NCBI RefSeq assembly: GCF_000735455.1 | Contig: NZ_JMPS01000029.1 | Span: 41,509 to 105,508 of the forward strand | DNA from: Yokenella regensburgei ATCC 49455 | GTDB lineage: Bacteria > Pseudomonadota > Gammaproteobacteria > Enterobacterales > Enterobacteriaceae | Length of the DNA stretch: 64,000 nt | Reading direction: 5' to 3' | Shown: piece by piece, positions 37,839-49,882 of the stretch | How positions within the stretch are numbered: the first letter of the stretch is position 1 | Layout: the number at the start of each line of letters is the position of its first letter | Translations under genes and position numbers: made by a program | Notes under the pieces: generated by a model | The model's input: the letters and a program-made list of their open reading frames with translations, nothing else | Database searches by the model: none | What the model was told of the DNA's origin: nothing

Positions 37839-38019
37839 AGCGTGCGTGTTCCAGTTGCGAGAAACAGAAGGAAAGCGTTGCAATTCAAGGGAATGTTGTA
37901 TTTATCAACTATTTTTGAATTCATGACAGGCAGTATACCATTGAAACGGGTGACAAAGCAGCCCGCTCACCCGCAAATTGTAAAATAGTTGTTGTTCTTT
38001 AATGCGCTTTAACCTGCAT

Positions 38020-38041
38020 CCCGCAGCAGTATGCCTGCGGG
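38020..38041 (-). terminator. Hairpin after ybeF
   Basis: CCCGCAG-GCATACTG-CTGCGGG on the minus strand, seven bases past the ybeF stop. There is no strong T-run, so its role as terminator is uncertain. Confidence 0.45.
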
Positions 38042-38048
38042 TAGTGTG

Positions 38049-39002
38049 CTAAAAGGTCTGGCGAATAACGGTGATCAGATTCTGCAGTATCGGGTCGCGC
38101 AGACTGAGTTTGTTATAGTGCAGTGAAAACTCGATCTGTTCTTCCTGCAGAGGCGGGTAGTGGATCTTCTTCAATGGCCAGCACTTTTCAAAGAGCGTGA
38201 AGAAGCGACCCGGCATGAGTCCCAATAAGTCGCTGGTACCCACGAGCGCGGCAACGGTAAACAGATTGTAGCTACTGAAGCTGACCTGGCGATCCGGGAA
38301 CATATCCTGCATTCTTCTTCGCAGGTCTACCTGCGTTTGCCCTTCCAGCATCAGCAGCGTGAACTCGTAATCGTTAAGCGTCTCCGGCGTGGCTTTGCGC
38401 GCAAGGATAGGATGGTTTTCACGGCATGCCAGCACCAGGCTGTCGCTGTAAAGCGCATGGTGGCTAATGGTGCGTGCGCTGTGGATGCAGCTGTCGATGA
38501 TTAAATCGGTCTGGAACTGTCCGAGCTGGTTCGGCGCATCGGTGACAGCAACGTTCCTGATAAGCAACTGTGGAAAATGCTGTTTGACGGTTTGGTAGAT
38601 CTCAGGCATGACCACAGCACCCACAGAAGGGGGCGTGCCGATGGTAATGGTACGCTGCTTGTCATAGCTTCCGGTGAGGTCAAGTGCGCCAAGAATCGAC
38701 TCCAGCCCCTGGCTGATGTACTCATGCAGATGGGTAGCATACGCCGTTGGCGTTACCCCCTGACCTTTGCGAATAAATAGCGGGTCGGGAAATATGGTGC
38801 GTAATTTCTGAATTGACTGACTAATAGCCGAAGGGGTGAGATTCAGAATTTTCGCAGCGTTAACGATACCTTTGTGTACATATACTGCTTCAAAAATAGT
38901 CAGCAAGTTCAGGTCAATATTACGCAACGTGCGAAAGATTTGCGGCGTGTCACTCTCACGTCGCTGCGTTATTCTGTGTTCCGGAAGATCGTTATATTCC
39001 AC
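38049..39002 (-). CDS. ybeF: LysR-type regulator YbeF
   Basis: LysR-family regulator of 317 residues, the E. coli YbeF length, located between lipA and lipB as in E. coli. The DNA-binding part shows NIDLNLLTIFEAVYVHKGIV, NLTPSAISQSIQKLRTIF and DPLFIRKGQGVTPT. The start is GTG at 39002 with GGAG seven bases upstream. Target genes are not known. Confidence 0.92.
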   Translation of the reverse strand: MEYNDLPEHRITQRRESDTPQIFRTLRNIDLNLLTIFEAVYVHKGIVNAAKILNLTPSAISQSIQKLRTIFPDPLFIRKGQGVTPTAYATHLHEYISQGLESILGALDLTGSYDKQRTITIGTPPSVGAVVMPEIYQTVKQHFPQLLIRNVAVTDAPNQLGQFQTDLIIDSCIHSARTISHHALYSDSLVLACRENHPILARKATPETLNDYEFTLLMLEGQTQVDLRRRMQDMFPDRQVSFSSYNLFTVAALVGTSDLLGLMPGRFFTLFEKCWPLKKIHYPPLQEEQIEFSLHYNKLSLRDPILQNLITVIRQTF

Positions 39003-39304
39003 ACTGTTGCTCCGTATTCATTCACAATATGAATGATAGTTGAAAATCTATTATTTGTTATTATCTATTTGGCGATGGTGTGTTGCAGAGGTAGACATTT
39101 TTTGCTTTTTTGTCAATGGATTGAGTGAGTGTAAATATACGTCTATCCCGGCTTGACTGCTTCGATTGTAAAGATTTCTTAGCCCACGCTTTTTAAACGG
39201 CAGACGGGCGGAGAAAAAATATAGAAAGTCTCGAGGGAAGTAAAGGGGTTACAGGCTAAAGGAAGGCGGACCCGACAAAATATCGGGTCGTTATGTATGA
39301 TATA
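39003..39304. other. 302-base gap between ybeF and lipB
   Basis: AT-rich near ybeF, where its promoter must lie. A short hairpin GACCCGA-CAAAATA-TCGGGTC (39269-39289) lies just past the lipB stop but has no clear T-run. No gene is supported. Confidence 0.6.
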
Positions 39305-39946
39305 TTAAGCAGTAATATATTCGTGCGGTGGATTGTTTAGCAGAGCTAAAAAATTAGAAACCAGTACCGGGGCGATATTTTCCACGCTGGCATCAGGCTT
39401 CCATTGTAACATTTGTACCATCTGCATCCCGGCATAGCCGCAGGGATTGATGCGCAAGAAGGGCGTAAGGTCCATAGCAATGTTCAACGCCAGACCGTGG
39501 AAAGAGCATCCTTTACGTATGCGCAGCCCCAGCGAACAGATTTTATCATCACCGACGTAAACGCCCGGTGCGTCAGCACGTGGATGTGCTGCAATCTGAT
39601 ACTCTGCCAGCGTATTGACTACCGTCTGCTCCAGAAGTGTAACCAGCTCGCGTACGCCCAGTTTCCGTCGCTTCAAATTCAGCAGCACGTACATCACCTG
39701 CTGTCCTGGCCCATGATAGGTTACCTGACCGCCGCGGTCGCTCTGAATCACCGGGATATCGCCCGCAGCAAGAACATGCTCGGCTTTGCCCGCCTGGCCC
39801 TGAGTAAACACCGGAAGGTGCTCTACCAGCCAGATTTCGTCCAGCGTAGATTCATCGCGATTATCAGTGAAGTCGTGCATCGCCTGAGAAACGGGTTCGT
39901 AGGGTTGCAGCCCGAGTTGGCGGATGAGGATTTTAGCGTGGTCCAC
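39305..39946 (-). CDS. lipB: Octanoyltransferase LipB
   Basis: Transfers octanoyl groups from acyl carrier protein to lipoyl domains, giving the LipA substrate. It has 213 residues, as in E. coli. Motifs: [19 protein letters not shown], the lysine in [17 protein letters not shown] and the catalytic cysteine in [12 protein letters not shown]. The start is GTG at 39946. It follows ybeD in the same direction. Confidence 0.96.
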   Translation of the reverse strand: MDHAKILIRQLGLQPYEPVSQAMHDFTDNRDESTLDEIWLVEHLPVFTQGQAGKAEHVLAAGDIPVIQSDRGGQVTYHGPGQQVMYVLLNLKRRKLGVRELVTLLEQTVVNTLAEYQIAAHPRADAPGVYVGDDKICSLGLRIRKGCSFHGLALNIAMDLTPFLRINPCGYAGMQMVQMLQWKPDASVENIAPVLVSNFLALLNNPPHEYITA

Positions 39947-40036
39947 AGCAGTATCTCGCAGAGGAGGAAAAACAGTGGCCGGGAGTATATCACAGGGAAG
40001 GGGGAAGTTACCCGGCAGGGCCGGGTAACAGCGGTA

Positions 40037-40300
40037 TTACAGCACCATACGTACGATTTCGATGTTGCCTAACTCTTCGTACAGTGTCTCAACCTGCTCA
40101 ATATGCGTGGCCGTAATGGTGATGGAGACAGAGTGGTAATTGCCTTTGCTGCTTGGCTTTATCTGCGGAGAGTAATCACCTGGCGCATGGCGCTGTACCA
40201 CTTCCACCACCTGATCAACCAGCTCAGGCTTCGCCAGACCCATTACCTTGTAGGTAAACGGTGTAGGGAATTCAAGCAGTTCGTTAAGTTTGGTTTTCAT
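40037..40300 (-). CDS. ybeD: DUF493 protein YbeD
   Basis: Small conserved protein of 87 residues with an ACT-like fold, identical in length to E. coli Ybe[21 protein letters not shown], then [20 protein letters not shown]. Function is not established; its constant place beside lipB hints at a link to lipoate or to dacA. It lies between dacA and lipB on the minus strand. Confidence 0.94.
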   Translation of the reverse strand: MKTKLNELLEFPTPFTYKVMGLAKPELVDQVVEVVQRHAPGDYSPQIKPSSKGNYHSVSITITATHIEQVETLYEELGNIEIVRMVL

Positions 40301-40322
40301 GTCAGCTCCGATGGTATAAAGA

Positions 40323-40351
40323 ATTACTCCCGCGTCAGGCGCGGGAGTAAT
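40323..40351 (-). terminator. Hairpin between dacA and ybeD
   Basis: ATTACTCCCGC and GCGGGAGTAAT form an 11-base perfect stem about 55 bases past the dacA stop. The minus-strand sequence after it is TCTTTATA, a poor U-tract, so it may be a weak terminator or a processing signal. Confidence 0.55.
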
Positions 40352-40405
40352 GTTTCTGATAGGTATTATATGGGGATGGAAATCACACTTTCAAGTGTGC
40401 AATTT

Positions 40406-41605
40406 TTAACCAAACCAGTGATGGAACATTAATTTAATGTAATCAATGATTTTGCCGAAGAAGTTCCCTTCCGGGATCTCCTGCAGTACCACCAGTGGGC
40501 GCTGGTCGATGGTTTTACCATCCAGCTGGAAGTTAATCGTACCCACAACCTGGTTTTTCTGCAGCGGTGCGTGCAGCTCGGTGTTGTTTAACACGTAGCT
40601 GGCTTTCAGATCTTTCATACGGCCGCGCGGGATAGTCAGGTAAACGTCTTTATCCACGCCAAGAGAGGCACGATCGCTGTCACCAAACCAGGCCGGTTCA
40701 GAGGCGAACTCTTTACCTGCTTTCAGCGGGCTTACGGTTTCAAAGAAACGGAAGCCCCAGGTCAGCAGTTTTTTGCTCTCGGTCTCGCGGCCTTTGTAAG
40801 TGCGACCACCCATCACGGCGGAAATCAGGCGCATCTGACCTTCGGTAGCGGAAGCCACCAGGTTGTAACCCGCTTTATCGGTGTGACCGGTTTTGATGCC
40901 GTCAACGTTCAGGCTGTTGTCCCACAGCAGGCCGTTACGGTTGAGCTGACGAATACCGTTGAAGGTAAATTCCTTCTCACGATAGATGTTGTACTCGTTC
41001 GGAACATCGCGGATCAGAGACTGACCGATGGTGGCCATATCACGGGCTGAACTGTACTGACCATCGGCATCCAGGCCATGAACGGTCTGGAAATGGGTGT
41101 TTTTCAGGCCGAGGGCGCTCACGTAGCTATTCATCAGCCCGACAAAGGCGTCCTGGCTGCCGGCAACATAGTCGGCCATCGCCACACAGGCGTCGTTACC
41201 AGACTGCAGGTTGATCCCGCGAATAAGCTGGGAAACCGGCACCTGCATGCCAGGTTTCAGGAACATCAGGGAAGAGCCTTTGAACACCGGGTTACCCGTT
41301 GCCCAGGCATCGTTACCCACGGTGACCAGATCGGTTTCTTTAAATTTGCCGGCTTTCATTGCCTGGCCGATAACGTAGCTGGTCATCATTTTGGTCAGGC
41401 TGGCCGGGTCGCGGCGCTCGTCGGCGTTCTGTTCAGCCAGGACTTTACCTGAGTTGTAATCGATCAGGATATAGGATTCAGCATCAATCTGCGGGACGCC
41501 TGGGATCATGGTTTTGATATTCAGGTCATCAGCGTGGGCAGCGGAAGAGAGCGCTGCAACGGAGAGTGCCGTAATGATGAAACGAGCAAAAAAAGTGGTC
41601 TTCAT
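40406..41605 (-). CDS. dacA: D-alanyl-D-alanine carboxypeptidase DacA (PBP5)
   Basis: Low-molecular-weight penicillin-binding protein that trims stem pentapeptides and keeps cell shape. The signal peptide ends SSAAHA before [14 protein letters not shown]. The active-site motifs are SLTK in [15 protein letters not shown] in [11 protein letters not shown] and KTG in [12 protein letters not shown]. The C-terminal amphipathic anchor is [16 protein letters not shown]. It has 399 residues, against 403 in E. coli. It lies downstream of rlpA in the mrd cluster. Confidence 0.97.
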   Translation of the reverse strand: MKTTFFARFIITALSVAALSSAAHADDLNIKTMIPGVPQIDAESYILIDYNSGKVLAEQNADERRDPASLTKMMTSYVIGQAMKAGKFKETDLVTVGNDAWATGNPVFKGSSLMFLKPGMQVPVSQLIRGINLQSGNDACVAMADYVAGSQDAFVGLMNSYVSALGLKNTHFQTVHGLDADGQYSSARDMATIGQSLIRDVPNEYNIYREKEFTFNGIRQLNRNGLLWDNSLNVDGIKTGHTDKAGYNLVASATEGQMRLISAVMGGRTYKGRETESKKLLTWGFRFFETVSPLKAGKEFASEPAWFGDSDRASLGVDKDVYLTIPRGRMKDLKASYVLNNTELHAPLQKNQVVGTINFQLDGKTIDQRPLVVLQEIPEGNFFGKIIDYIKLMFHHWFG

Positions 41606-41750
41606 GGTATGGAAAACGACATCCGTGATGGAGTTAAAAAAAGTGCCTTACTATAACAAATGCCCTATGGGCAGGCATCCGACATTGCGCACGAGATTGT
41701 TAATGACTTTTACATGCGCGAAGACGGTGGATGCCTGTTCGGGCGTGAGT

Positions 41751-42869
41751 TTAGTTGGCTCGAGTAATAAATGATTGCAGTTGAGCCTCACTCTGTAAGC
41801 GTTGCTGAAGCGCGCTGGCTTCGCTTTTGCTACCGAATGGTCCCATCTGAATACGCCAGACCGCACCGTTTTGCGTGACACGGCCTGGGGCGGAAAACTG
41901 TTGGCTCAAACGCTGCTGGTACTGCTGCGCCCGGGTCTGGTCACTAACAGCACCAACCTGAACGACATAGCTGCCAGCGGCGGACGTGCTGCTGCTGGTC
42001 ACCGCTGCGGCGGCGACGGCGGTGGCCGCAACCGGCGCTGCGCTTTGCGCGACCGGAGCACTGACCGGCGGTGTTGCCGGAGCGGCTGGTGGTTCGCTGC
42101 CTTCCAGTACGCCATTATTCAGCGGCGTCGGCGCACCGAGGAAGCCACTGCTGTTGACCGGCGCACCGGTACTATCTTCAGGCGTCAGCGTTGAGTTACT
42201 GATCGCTCGCACGTCGCCCTGAGGAGACTGAGCCTGCGGTGCACCAGAAGCACTTCCCATTCCGCCGCTGAGGTCCGGGCGGGAGGGCAGGGCATAGGTC
42301 TGTTTTGCTACCGTCGTACAGGCCATACCCGGGCCGGAAAGCGAACCGTCCGGTGCAACCACGATTGGGTCGATCCGCACTTTGGTGTTGTTCGACGTGT
42401 TCAGGCGATCGGCGGCGGCGCGGGAAAGTGAAATCACACGGTCGTTGCCATATGGCCCGCGATCGTTAATGCGCACCACCAGCATACGCCCGTTAGCCAG
42501 GTTAGTGACGCGAACATAGCTTGGAATTGGCAGCGTCGGATGTGCGGCAGTTAATTGCATCGGATCAAACGCTTCACCCGAGGCGGTCAGGTTGCTGCCC
42601 GGCTCTGCGTCATAAATCGCGGCGAAGCCGGACTGGGTAAAACGGGACGGATCCTGGACGATTTTGTAGCTTTTACCGTCACGCTGGTAGTCCTGGTTTG
42701 CCGTGGCGTTCAGCGGTTCAAAACGCGGGTCAGCGCCGCTAATTTCTACCGTTGGGCCATTACACACGGCAGGTTGCGGTGTGGATACGCTCTGCTGTTG
42801 AACATCATCACTGGTGCAACCCGCCAGCAATCCCGCGGCGATGCAGACTCCGAGCCAAATCTTACGCAT
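41751..42869 (-). CDS. rlpA: Septal-ring lytic transglycosylase RlpA
   Basis: Outer-membrane lipoprotein, with a lipobox LLAGC near residues 15-19. A double-psi beta-barrel domain contains GEAFDPMQLTAAHPTLP and RINDRGPYGNDRVISLSR. A long alanine/proline-rich linker follows, then a C-terminal SPOR domain beginning SYVVQVGAVSDQTRAQQY that binds denuded peptidoglycan. The ATG at 42869 (MRKIWLGVCIAAG) gives 372 residues, slightly longer than E. coli (362); the difference lies in the linker. The gap to mrdB is 10 bases. Confidence 0.95.
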   Translation of the reverse strand: MRKIWLGVCIAAGLLAGCTSDDVQQQSVSTPQPAVCNGPTVEISGADPRFEPLNATANQDYQRDGKSYKIVQDPSRFTQSGFAAIYDAEPGSNLTASGEAFDPMQLTAAHPTLPIPSYVRVTNLANGRMLVVRINDRGPYGNDRVISLSRAAADRLNTSNNTKVRIDPIVVAPDGSLSGPGMACTTVAKQTYALPSRPDLSGGMGSASGAPQAQSPQGDVRAISNSTLTPEDSTGAPVNSSGFLGAPTPLNNGVLEGSEPPAAPATPPVSAPVAQSAAPVAATAVAAAAVTSSSTSAAGSYVVQVGAVSDQTRAQQYQQRLSQQFSAPGRVTQNGAVWRIQMGPFGSKSEASALQQRLQSEAQLQSFITRAN

Positions 42870-42879
42870 TGCGTACCCC

Positions 42880-43992
42880 TTACACACTTTTCGACAACAT
42901 TTTTCTGTGGGTGTGGATAGACATGACTATACCAAACCCGGCCATGAGTACTATCAGGGCTGAGCCCCCGTAGCTGACGAGCGGTAGCGGAACGCCAACC
43001 ACCGGCAGAATACCACTCACCATACCAATATTTACGAACACATAAACGAATAAAATCAACATTAAACCACCGGCCATAACGCGGCCAAAGGTGGTCTGGG
43101 CCTGAGCGGCGACCCACAGCCCGCGCATAATCAACAGCACATACAGCGCAAGCAAAATAAGAATACCGATGAGTCCCAGCTCTTCAGCAAGAACCGCGAA
43201 GATAAAGTCGGTATGACGCTCGGGTAAGAATTCGAGCTGCGACTGGGTGCCGTGCAGCCAGCCTTTACCACGTAAGCCGCCGGAACCAATCGCAATTTTA
43301 GACTGAATAATATGATAGCCCGCGCCGAGCGGATCGGTTTCCGGATCGAGCAACATCATCACGCGCTGGCGCTGATAATCGTGCATCAGGAAGAACCAGA
43401 GTATCGGGATGAAGGCGGCTATCAGTACCACCGCAATACCAATCAGGCGCCAGCTAAGCCCGGAGAGGAACAGCACAAACAGGCCGGACAGGGCGATAAG
43501 AATCGAGGTCCCAAGGTCAGGCTGTGCGGCAACCAGCAGCGTAGGCAGGAAAATCAGCACCAGTGCGATAGCGGTGTTTTTGAGCGAGGGCGGACAGACA
43601 TCGCGGTTAATAAAGCGCGCCACCATCAGCGGTACGGCGATTTTGGCAATTTCCGAAGGCTGGAAACGCACAATACCGAGATCGAGCCAGCGCTGCGCAC
43701 CTTTAGATATCGCGCCGAAGGCATCTACCGCAACCAGCAGAATAATACAGAAGATGTACAGCCACGGTGCCCACCCTTCGTAAACGCGGGGGGGAATTTG
43801 CGCCATCACCACCATGATGACAAGCCCCATGGCTATCTGGCCAATTTTACGCTCCATCATGCCAATGTCCTGACCACTGGCACTCCAGATAACCAGCGCG
43901 CTGTACACCAGCAGCGCCAGCAGGATCAGTAACATCGTCGGGTCGATATGAATCTTATCCCAGAACGATTTTTTGTTCGGATTATCCGTCAT
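42880..43992 (-). CDS. mrdB: Peptidoglycan glycosyltransferase RodA (MrdB)
   Basis: SEDS-family membrane protein that polymerises glycan in the elongasome. It has 370 residues, the E. coli length, with about ten helices. Conserved tracts include [55 protein letters not shown] and [15 protein letters not shown]. It is two bases after mrdA, and the pair works as one enzyme system. Confidence 0.97.
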   Translation of the reverse strand: MTDNPNKKSFWDKIHIDPTMLLILLALLVYSALVIWSASGQDIGMMERKIGQIAMGLVIMVVMAQIPPRVYEGWAPWLYIFCIILLVAVDAFGAISKGAQRWLDLGIVRFQPSEIAKIAVPLMVARFINRDVCPPSLKNTAIALVLIFLPTLLVAAQPDLGTSILIALSGLFVLFLSGLSWRLIGIAVVLIAAFIPILWFFLMHDYQRQRVMMLLDPETDPLGAGYHIIQSKIAIGSGGLRGKGWLHGTQSQLEFLPERHTDFIFAVLAEELGLIGILILLALYVLLIMRGLWVAAQAQTTFGRVMAGGLMLILFVYVFVNIGMVSGILPVVGVPLPLVSYGGSALIVLMAGFGIVMSIHTHRKMLSKSV

Positions 43993-43994
43993 GA

Positions 43995-45896
43995 TTATTG
44001 GTCCTCCCCGGCGGCGGCTGCCGGGTTTTCCGCAGGCAGTGAGGTATTGTTATCGCCAAGCATGATGTGATCGAGGATCTGACGCATGATGGTCCCGACC
44101 GCCGGGCCAGCACCACCGTTCTCCAGAATCATCGCCACGGCGACCTGAGGGTTATCGTAAGGGGCGAAAGCCGTCATGAGCTTGTGGTCACGCAGACGTT
44201 CAGCAATGCGGTGCGCGTTATAGGTTTCATTCGCCTTCAGGCCAAAGACCTGGGCGGTACCGGATTTCGCCGCAATTTTATAAGGGGCGCTGGCAAAGTA
44301 CTTATGCGCTGTACCGTTACCACGGTTCGCTACACCATACATCCCATCTTTGGCAATTTCCCAGAAGCCGGAGTGAATATCTCCCACCGGTGCTTCCTGC
44401 GGCTGCTGCCACGGTACTTTTTTACCTTCTTCAACGGTGCTCATCAGCAGGTGCGGCACTTTCACCACCCCGTCGTTGATTAGGATCATCAGCGCTTTGC
44501 TCATCTGAATCGGTGTTGCGGTCCAGTAGCCCTGGCCGATACCAACCGGAATGGTGTCACCCTGATACCATGGTTTCTTAAAGCGTTTGAGCTTCCATTC
44601 GCGGGTGGGCATGTTCCCGGAGCGCTCTTCGGAGAGATCTATACCGGTATATTTGCCGTAGCCAAATTTGCTCATCCACTGCGAAAGGCGGTCAATCCCC
44701 ATGTCATATGCCACCTGGTAGAAGAAGGTATCCGCAGATTCCTCCAGCGCCTTAGTGACGTTCAGATGACCGTGTCCCCATTTTTTCCAGTCGCGGTAGC
44801 GTTTATCTGACCCCGGTAACTGCCACCAGCCCGGGTCAAACAGGCCGGTATTGCGGGTAATTACGCCAGCGCTTAGCGCGGAAACGGCGACGTACGGTTT
44901 CACCGTCGAAGCCGGTGGGTACACGCCCTGGGTTGCACGGTTCACCAGCGGGGTGTTCGGGTCGTTCAGCAGCCCGGAGTAATCTTTGCTGGAAATACCA
45001 TCGACAAACAGGTTCGGGTCATAGCTTGGCATGGAGACCAATGCCAGTACCCCGCCGGAGCGCGGATCGGTTACCACCACGGCGGCACGGCTGCCCGCGA
45101 GCAGCGTTTCAATATACTGCTGCAGCTTTAGATCCAGCGTCAGGTAGATGTCATGTCCGGCCTGCGGCGGGACTTCTTTCAACTGACGGATGACGCGCCC
45201 ACGGTTATTGACCTCGACCTCTTCATAACCGGTCTGACCGTGCAGCACATCTTCGTAATAGCGTTCGATTCCCAACTTACCGATATCATGCGTCGCGGCA
45301 TAGTTGGCGAGTTTGCCGTCTTTATCCAGACGTTCAACGTCTTTATCGTTGATTTTGGACACGTAGCCAATGACGTGGGTTAACGCGGAGCCGTAAGGAT
45401 AATAGCGGCGTTTATAGCCTTTTACCTCTACACCCGGGAAGCGGTACTGATTGACGGCAAAACGCGCGACCTGAACTTCCGTAAGGTTGGTTTTGACCGG
45501 AATGGAGGTGAAGCGGTGCGAGCGCGAGCGCTCTTTTTTAAAGCCAGCGATATCGTCGTCAGTAAGATCAACGACACTGCGCAGGGCATCAAGCGTCTGC
45601 TGTACGTTATCGACCTTCTCCGGCATCATTTCCAGCTGATAGATGGTGCGGTTGAGCGCCAGAGGTGTCCCGTTGCGGTCATAGATAATGCCGCGACTGG
45701 GCGGGATCGGTACCAGCTTGATACGGTTTTCGTTAGAGCGGGTTTGATAATCGGTAAAACGGACAATCTGCAGATTATAAAGGTTGGCAATCAGCACACC
45801 GGTAAGCAGCAAGATCCCGGTAAAAGCGACCAGTGCCCGGCGCACAAACAGCGCGGACTCAGCCGTATAGTCGCGAAAAGAATTCTGTAGTTTCAT
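43995..45896 (-). CDS. mrdA: Penicillin-binding protein 2 (MrdA)
   Basis: Transpeptidase of the elongasome, a partner of RodA. One N-terminal membrane helix ([20 protein letters not shown]) is followed by the dimerisation domain and the transpeptidase domain. Active-site motifs are STVK in [15 protein letters not shown] in [12 protein letters not shown] and KSG in [12 protein letters not shown]. It has 633 residues, as in E. coli. It follows rlmH by 27 bases. Confidence 0.97.
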   Translation of the reverse strand: MKLQNSFRDYTAESALFVRRALVAFTGILLLTGVLIANLYNLQIVRFTDYQTRSNENRIKLVPIPPSRGIIYDRNGTPLALNRTIYQLEMMPEKVDNVQQTLDALRSVVDLTDDDIAGFKKERSRSHRFTSIPVKTNLTEVQVARFAVNQYRFPGVEVKGYKRRYYPYGSALTHVIGYVSKINDKDVERLDKDGKLANYAATHDIGKLGIERYYEDVLHGQTGYEEVEVNNRGRVIRQLKEVPPQAGHDIYLTLDLKLQQYIETLLAGSRAAVVVTDPRSGGVLALVSMPSYDPNLFVDGISSKDYSGLLNDPNTPLVNRATQGVYPPASTVKPYVAVSALSAGVITRNTGLFDPGWWQLPGSDKRYRDWKKWGHGHLNVTKALEESADTFFYQVAYDMGIDRLSQWMSKFGYGKYTGIDLSEERSGNMPTREWKLKRFKKPWYQGDTIPVGIGQGYWTATPIQMSKALMILINDGVVKVPHLLMSTVEEGKKVPWQQPQEAPVGDIHSGFWEIAKDGMYGVANRGNGTAHKYFASAPYKIAAKSGTAQVFGLKANETYNAHRIAERLRDHKLMTAFAPYDNPQVAVAMILENGGAGPAVGTIMRQILDHIMLGDNNTSLPAENPAAAAGEDQ

Positions 45897-45923
45897 CCGC
45901 TGCTTAATCTACCCTGGTCATCA

Positions 45924-46391
45924 TTACTCGCGGTGGTAAGGGTGGTTGGTGGTAATGCTCCACGCCCGGTACAGGCTTTCTGCGACCAGCACCCGAACCA
46001 GCGGATGAGGGAGCGTCAGGGTGGAGAGAGACCAACTTTGCTCGGCGGCGGCTTTGCAGGCGGGAGATAACCCTTCCGGGCCCCCGATAAGCAGGCTGAC
46101 ATCGCGGCCATCCTGTTTCCAGCGTTCCAGCTCGCGCGCCAGCTGGGGCGTATCCCAGGGCTTACCCGGGATATCAAGGGTCACAATGCGATTTTTGCCT
46201 GCAGCTGCCAGCATCAGCTCACCCTCTTTTTCGAGGATGCGCTTAATATCTGCGTTTTTACCGCGTTTTCCGGCGGGGATCTCCACCAGTTCGAATGGCA
46301 TATCTTTCGGAAAACGACGCAGATACTCGGTAAAACCCGTCTGAACCCAGTCCGGCATTTTGGTGCCAACGGCGACCAGCTGCAGCTTCAC
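45924..46391 (-). CDS. rlmH: 23S rRNA pseudouridine-1915 N3-methyltransferase RlmH
   Basis: SPOUT-class methyltransferase of 155 residues, the E. coli length, which modifies pseudouridine 1915 in helix 69 of 23S rRNA. The knot shows [20 protein letters not shown] and [20 protein letters not shown]. It is three bases after rsfS, so co-transcription is clear. Confidence 0.96.
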   Translation of the reverse strand: MKLQLVAVGTKMPDWVQTGFTEYLRRFPKDMPFELVEIPAGKRGKNADIKRILEKEGELMLAAAGKNRIVTLDIPGKPWDTPQLARELERWKQDGRDVSLLIGGPEGLSPACKAAAEQSWSLSTLTLPHPLVRVLVAESLYRAWSITTNHPYHRE

Positions 46392-46394
46392 GCA

Positions 46395-46931
<537 letters not shown>

Positions 46932-46968
46932 TCAATGGTCCAGGCGTGGGCGGCAGCAGAAAATAACG

Positions 46969-47583
46969 TTAACTTGCCGCTTTCTCATAAATTGCACGAC
47001 TGTTGAGCACCTTAAGCGTGGCGAAATCGTCGTGAATATCGATTCGGCTCCAGGCTCCCTGGGCAATAGGGAAGTGCCACATTGAGGCGGCGGGCATGTT
47101 GAGGAGCAGGGCGGTCAACAGGCTTAATACGCCCTGATGGCTGACCACCAGTACGTTCTGATGCGCACGATACTCACTCAGTGAGGTAATAAACTGACTC
47201 ACCCTCGCGGAGAACTGCTGAAAACCTTCGCCGTTAGTGGGAACAGCGTGCTGCCAGTCCGCACACCAGGCGGCATAGTTGTCACTGTCCTCAACGGTAA
47301 GATCGCGGTGATGGCGCATCTCCCAGTCGCCAAAATACATTTCATTTAACAGCGGAGTGAGGCTCAGGGCATAGTCACGACCAGCGAGCGCAAGCTCCGC
47401 CGTGTGCCGGGCGCGAGCAAGCTCGCTGCACAGGACGCTATCGAAGGGAATGTTGTGCAAAAGCTGGTTAAGTTGCTGTGCCTGGGCAATGCCGCGTGGT
47501 GTTAACGCGGTGGGAGCGTGGCCGCTGTAAACCCCTGCCACGTTAGCGTCGGTTTCTCCATGACGGATCAGCCACAACTTCAT
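46969..47583 (-). CDS. cobC: Alpha-ribazole phosphatase CobC
   Basis: Histidine phosphatase of the late cobamide pathway. The catalytic motif is RHGE in MKLWLIRHGETDANVAG, and the second half has LVVSHQGVLSLLTALLL. The ATG at 47583 has GGAGG upstream and gives 204 residues (E. coli 203). It follows nadD by 20 bases. Other cobamide genes are not in the window. Confidence 0.93.
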   Translation of the reverse strand: MKLWLIRHGETDANVAGVYSGHAPTALTPRGIAQAQQLNQLLHNIPFDSVLCSELARARHTAELALAGRDYALSLTPLLNEMYFGDWEMRHHRDLTVEDSDNYAAWCADWQHAVPTNGEGFQQFSARVSQFITSLSEYRAHQNVLVVSHQGVLSLLTALLLNMPAASMWHFPIAQGAWSRIDIHDDFATLKVLNSRAIYEKAAS

Positions 47584-47603
47584 TATTGCCTCCTGGCAGA
47601 GCA

Positions 47604-48251
47604 TCAACCGTGCTGGTATAGCCCCTGTTGATGAATATAGGTGAGTACCGCCTCCGGCAGCAGCGCCTCGCAGGGTTCACCGCGCTGCAGGCGTTCGCGA
47701 ATAAGCGTAGCGGAAATATCAAACCACGGGGTTTCGGCAAGGTAAATCTTACCGGCGGGCTGCGTATGCAGGTTTTCCGCATTGAAGGTCAGATGTTGTT
47801 CCAGCCAAAGCTGATGCTGTTCTTCTTTCATCGCCAGCGGATAGCCCGGACGGCGACAGACGATAAGGTGGGCATTATCGAGAATGGTTTCATACTGATG
47901 CCACGTCGGGAAATTCAGTAGTGAATCCTGACCAATAATAAATGCCAGTGGTGCGTCGGGGCCCTGCTCTTCGCGCCATTCGGCCAGCGTCTGCGCGGTC
48001 CAGGAGGGGGCATTGCGTTTGAGTTCACGCTCGTCGAGGACAAACAGCGGTTTATCGGCGATGGCCAGTTCCAGCATGCGTTTTCGCTGCGCGCTACTGG
48101 CTTCCGGCTGGGGCCGATGGGGAGGAACGTTGTTGGGCATGATGATAACTTTCGTCAGCCCAATCTGGTTAGCGAGGATCTCAACCGGTTTGAGGTGCCC
48201 GTAGTGCACCGGATCGAAGGTACCGCCGTACATCGCCTGTAATGAGGTCAT
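47604..48251 (-). CDS. nadD: Nicotinate-nucleotide adenylyltransferase NadD
   Basis: Forms nicotinate adenine dinucleotide in NAD synthesis. The nucleotidyltransferase motif [12 protein letters not shown] is near the N-terminus and [11 protein letters not shown] near the end. The ATG at 48251 ([12 protein letters not shown]) aligns with E. coli and gives 215 residues; an ATG three codons earlier overlaps the holA stop and is possible. Essential gene. Confidence 0.95.
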   Translation of the reverse strand: MTSLQAMYGGTFDPVHYGHLKPVEILANQIGLTKVIIMPNNVPPHRPQPEASSAQRKRMLELAIADKPLFVLDERELKRNAPSWTAQTLAEWREEQGPDAPLAFIIGQDSLLNFPTWHQYETILDNAHLIVCRRPGYPLAMKEEQHQLWLEQHLTFNAENLHTQPAGKIYLAETPWFDISATLIRERLQRGEPCEALLPEAVLTYIHQQGLYQHG

Positions 48252-48252
48252 A

Positions 48253-49284
48253 TCAGCCATTAATAAAAACGTCTGCCAGTGCCTTATGACAGAGTAGCAG
48301 AGAAAGGCTTTCCAGTTCAGACCACACCGACTGTCCGTAGTCCTGCTTCAGTGTCAGCTCCGTGCGGCTGAGCAGGGTAACGGCCTGGCGTAGTTGTTCG
48401 GCGCTCATACGGTTGACCGCGTCGGTCACCAGTGGACGACGGTTCTGCCAGACCCGGTGTTTATCGAGCAATGTGCGCAGTGGGGTCTGGGTAGAATGGC
48501 GTTTCAGCGTGACCAGCAGCAACAGTTCTCGCTGCACGGTGCGCATCAGAATCACCGGCTCACTCCCTTCAAGACGCAGTTGCTGCAGGATATGCAACGC
48601 GCGCTTACTCTTGCCGGCCAGCAGGGCATCAACCCAGTGGAAGGGGGTAAAGTGGGCGGCATCGTTTACCGCTTGCTCAACGCGCGGCAGAGTCAGTTTG
48701 CCGTCCGGCCAGAGTAGTGACAGCCGCTCCAGCGCCTGGGCAAGCGCCAGCAGGTTGCCCTCGTAGCAGTAACACAAAAGCTGGCTTGCGGCGTCGTCAA
48801 GCTGAAGGTTCATCTGTTTTGCTCGGGAACCCAGCCAGCGTGGCAGCTGCGCCTGTTCCGGTGTCTGACAGCTCACCTGAACCGCGCGGTTAGCCAGCGA
48901 GGTTACCCAGGCGGCATTTTCCTGCGCTTTGGTGAATTTGTTACCCCGACAAATCAGCAGTAAATCGTCATGCAGCAGGCTGACAAGGGTGGTCAGTTGC
49001 TCGTTAATCGCCGCGTTTGGGCCGTTCTCCGGCAGCAGTAACAGTATGGTTTGCCGACTGGCGAAAAGGCTCATCGCCTGGCACAGAGAAAATAACGCGT
49101 TCCAGTCGGTGCTGATATCAATCGTGACGGTGTGGTGCTCGTCAAAGCCCTGTGTAGCCGCCACCTGACGGACCGCATCCTGGCTTTCCTGAAGAAGTAG
49201 AGGATCGTTACCAAGTAATAGATACGCCGCGCGCAGCCCTTCGGAGAGCTGCGCGCGGAGTTGTTCAGGGTAGAGCCGAATCAT
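48253..49284 (-). CDS. holA: DNA polymerase III delta subunit HolA
   Basis: Clamp-loader subunit that opens the beta clamp. It has 343 residues, the E. coli length. Visible tracts: [39 protein letters not shown] and [20 protein letters not shown]. Its start overlaps the lptE stop (TGATG), and nadD follows directly. Order leuS-lptE-holA-nadD-cobC is as in E. coli. Confidence 0.96.
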   Translation of the reverse strand: MIRLYPEQLRAQLSEGLRAAYLLLGNDPLLLQESQDAVRQVAATQGFDEHHTVTIDISTDWNALFSLCQAMSLFASRQTILLLLPENGPNAAINEQLTTLVSLLHDDLLLICRGNKFTKAQENAAWVTSLANRAVQVSCQTPEQAQLPRWLGSRAKQMNLQLDDAASQLLCYCYEGNLLALAQALERLSLLWPDGKLTLPRVEQAVNDAAHFTPFHWVDALLAGKSKRALHILQQLRLEGSEPVILMRTVQRELLLLVTLKRHSTQTPLRTLLDKHRVWQNRRPLVTDAVNRMSAEQLRQAVTLLSRTELTLKQDYGQSVWSELESLSLLLCHKALADVFING

Positions 49285-49868
49285 CAGTTACCCAGGGTGG
49301 TAGAGACACGTGAAGCCGGTTTTGCGGGTTCAGTGACCTTAACCGGGGTCTGAGTTTTGCTCTCTTCGGTATCCGCAATGCGAACGCTCGGGAGCTGACG
49401 AATCAGCTGCTCAGCGGCTTTATCGTACATTTCCTGAATGATTATCTGCTGCTCAGCATCTTTCGCCAGCGCGGCCTGCGGGTTATCGAAGAATGAACGA
49501 TAAACCCTGGTGCTGATTGGATAGATGTCGTGACCCGGGATCAGCACGCTTGCTGAAGCAATCATCACCATCTGGTATTCCGCGGTCTGACCGTTCTGGA
49601 AGACTGACGCGGTATCCTGAGAGATGATTGCAGTACCAAGACGCAGTGACGGAATGTCTTTACGCGTAGCGCTGCTCTCGACCAGTTTAATGTCGTTCAG
49701 GCGCAGCTGGTTGCGTACTGCACGGGTAAACGGACCGTTCGGATCGCCTGAGTCCAGGATCATGGTTTTCATGTTTTCCGGGACCTGCGTAGTGCTACGC
49801 AGGTGCCAGCCACACCCGGCGGTGACCAGCACCGCCAACGTTACCAATAATGTTGCCAGATATCGCAC
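49284..49868 (-). CDS. lptE: LPS-assembly lipoprotein LptE
   Basis: Outer-membrane lipoprotein that plugs LptD and helps insert LPS. The lipobox is in [14 protein letters not shown]. It has 194 residues, against 193 in E. coli. Tracts [20 protein letters not shown] and [20 protein letters not shown] match. It is 14 bases after leuS and overlaps holA. Confidence 0.96.
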   Translation of the reverse strand: MRYLATLLVTLAVLVTAGCGWHLRSTTQVPENMKTMILDSGDPNGPFTRAVRNQLRLNDIKLVESSATRKDIPSLRLGTAIISQDTASVFQNGQTAEYQMVMIASASVLIPGHDIYPISTRVYRSFFDNPQAALAKDAEQQIIIQEMYDKAAEQLIRQLPSVRIADTEESKTQTPVKVTEPAKPASRVSTTLGN

Positions 49869-49882
49869 GCTTCCTCCCGCGC

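Noticed and set aside
39269..39289. Hairpin after lipB as an intrinsic terminator
   Set aside because: Only a seven-base stem and no T-tract on the lipB strand.
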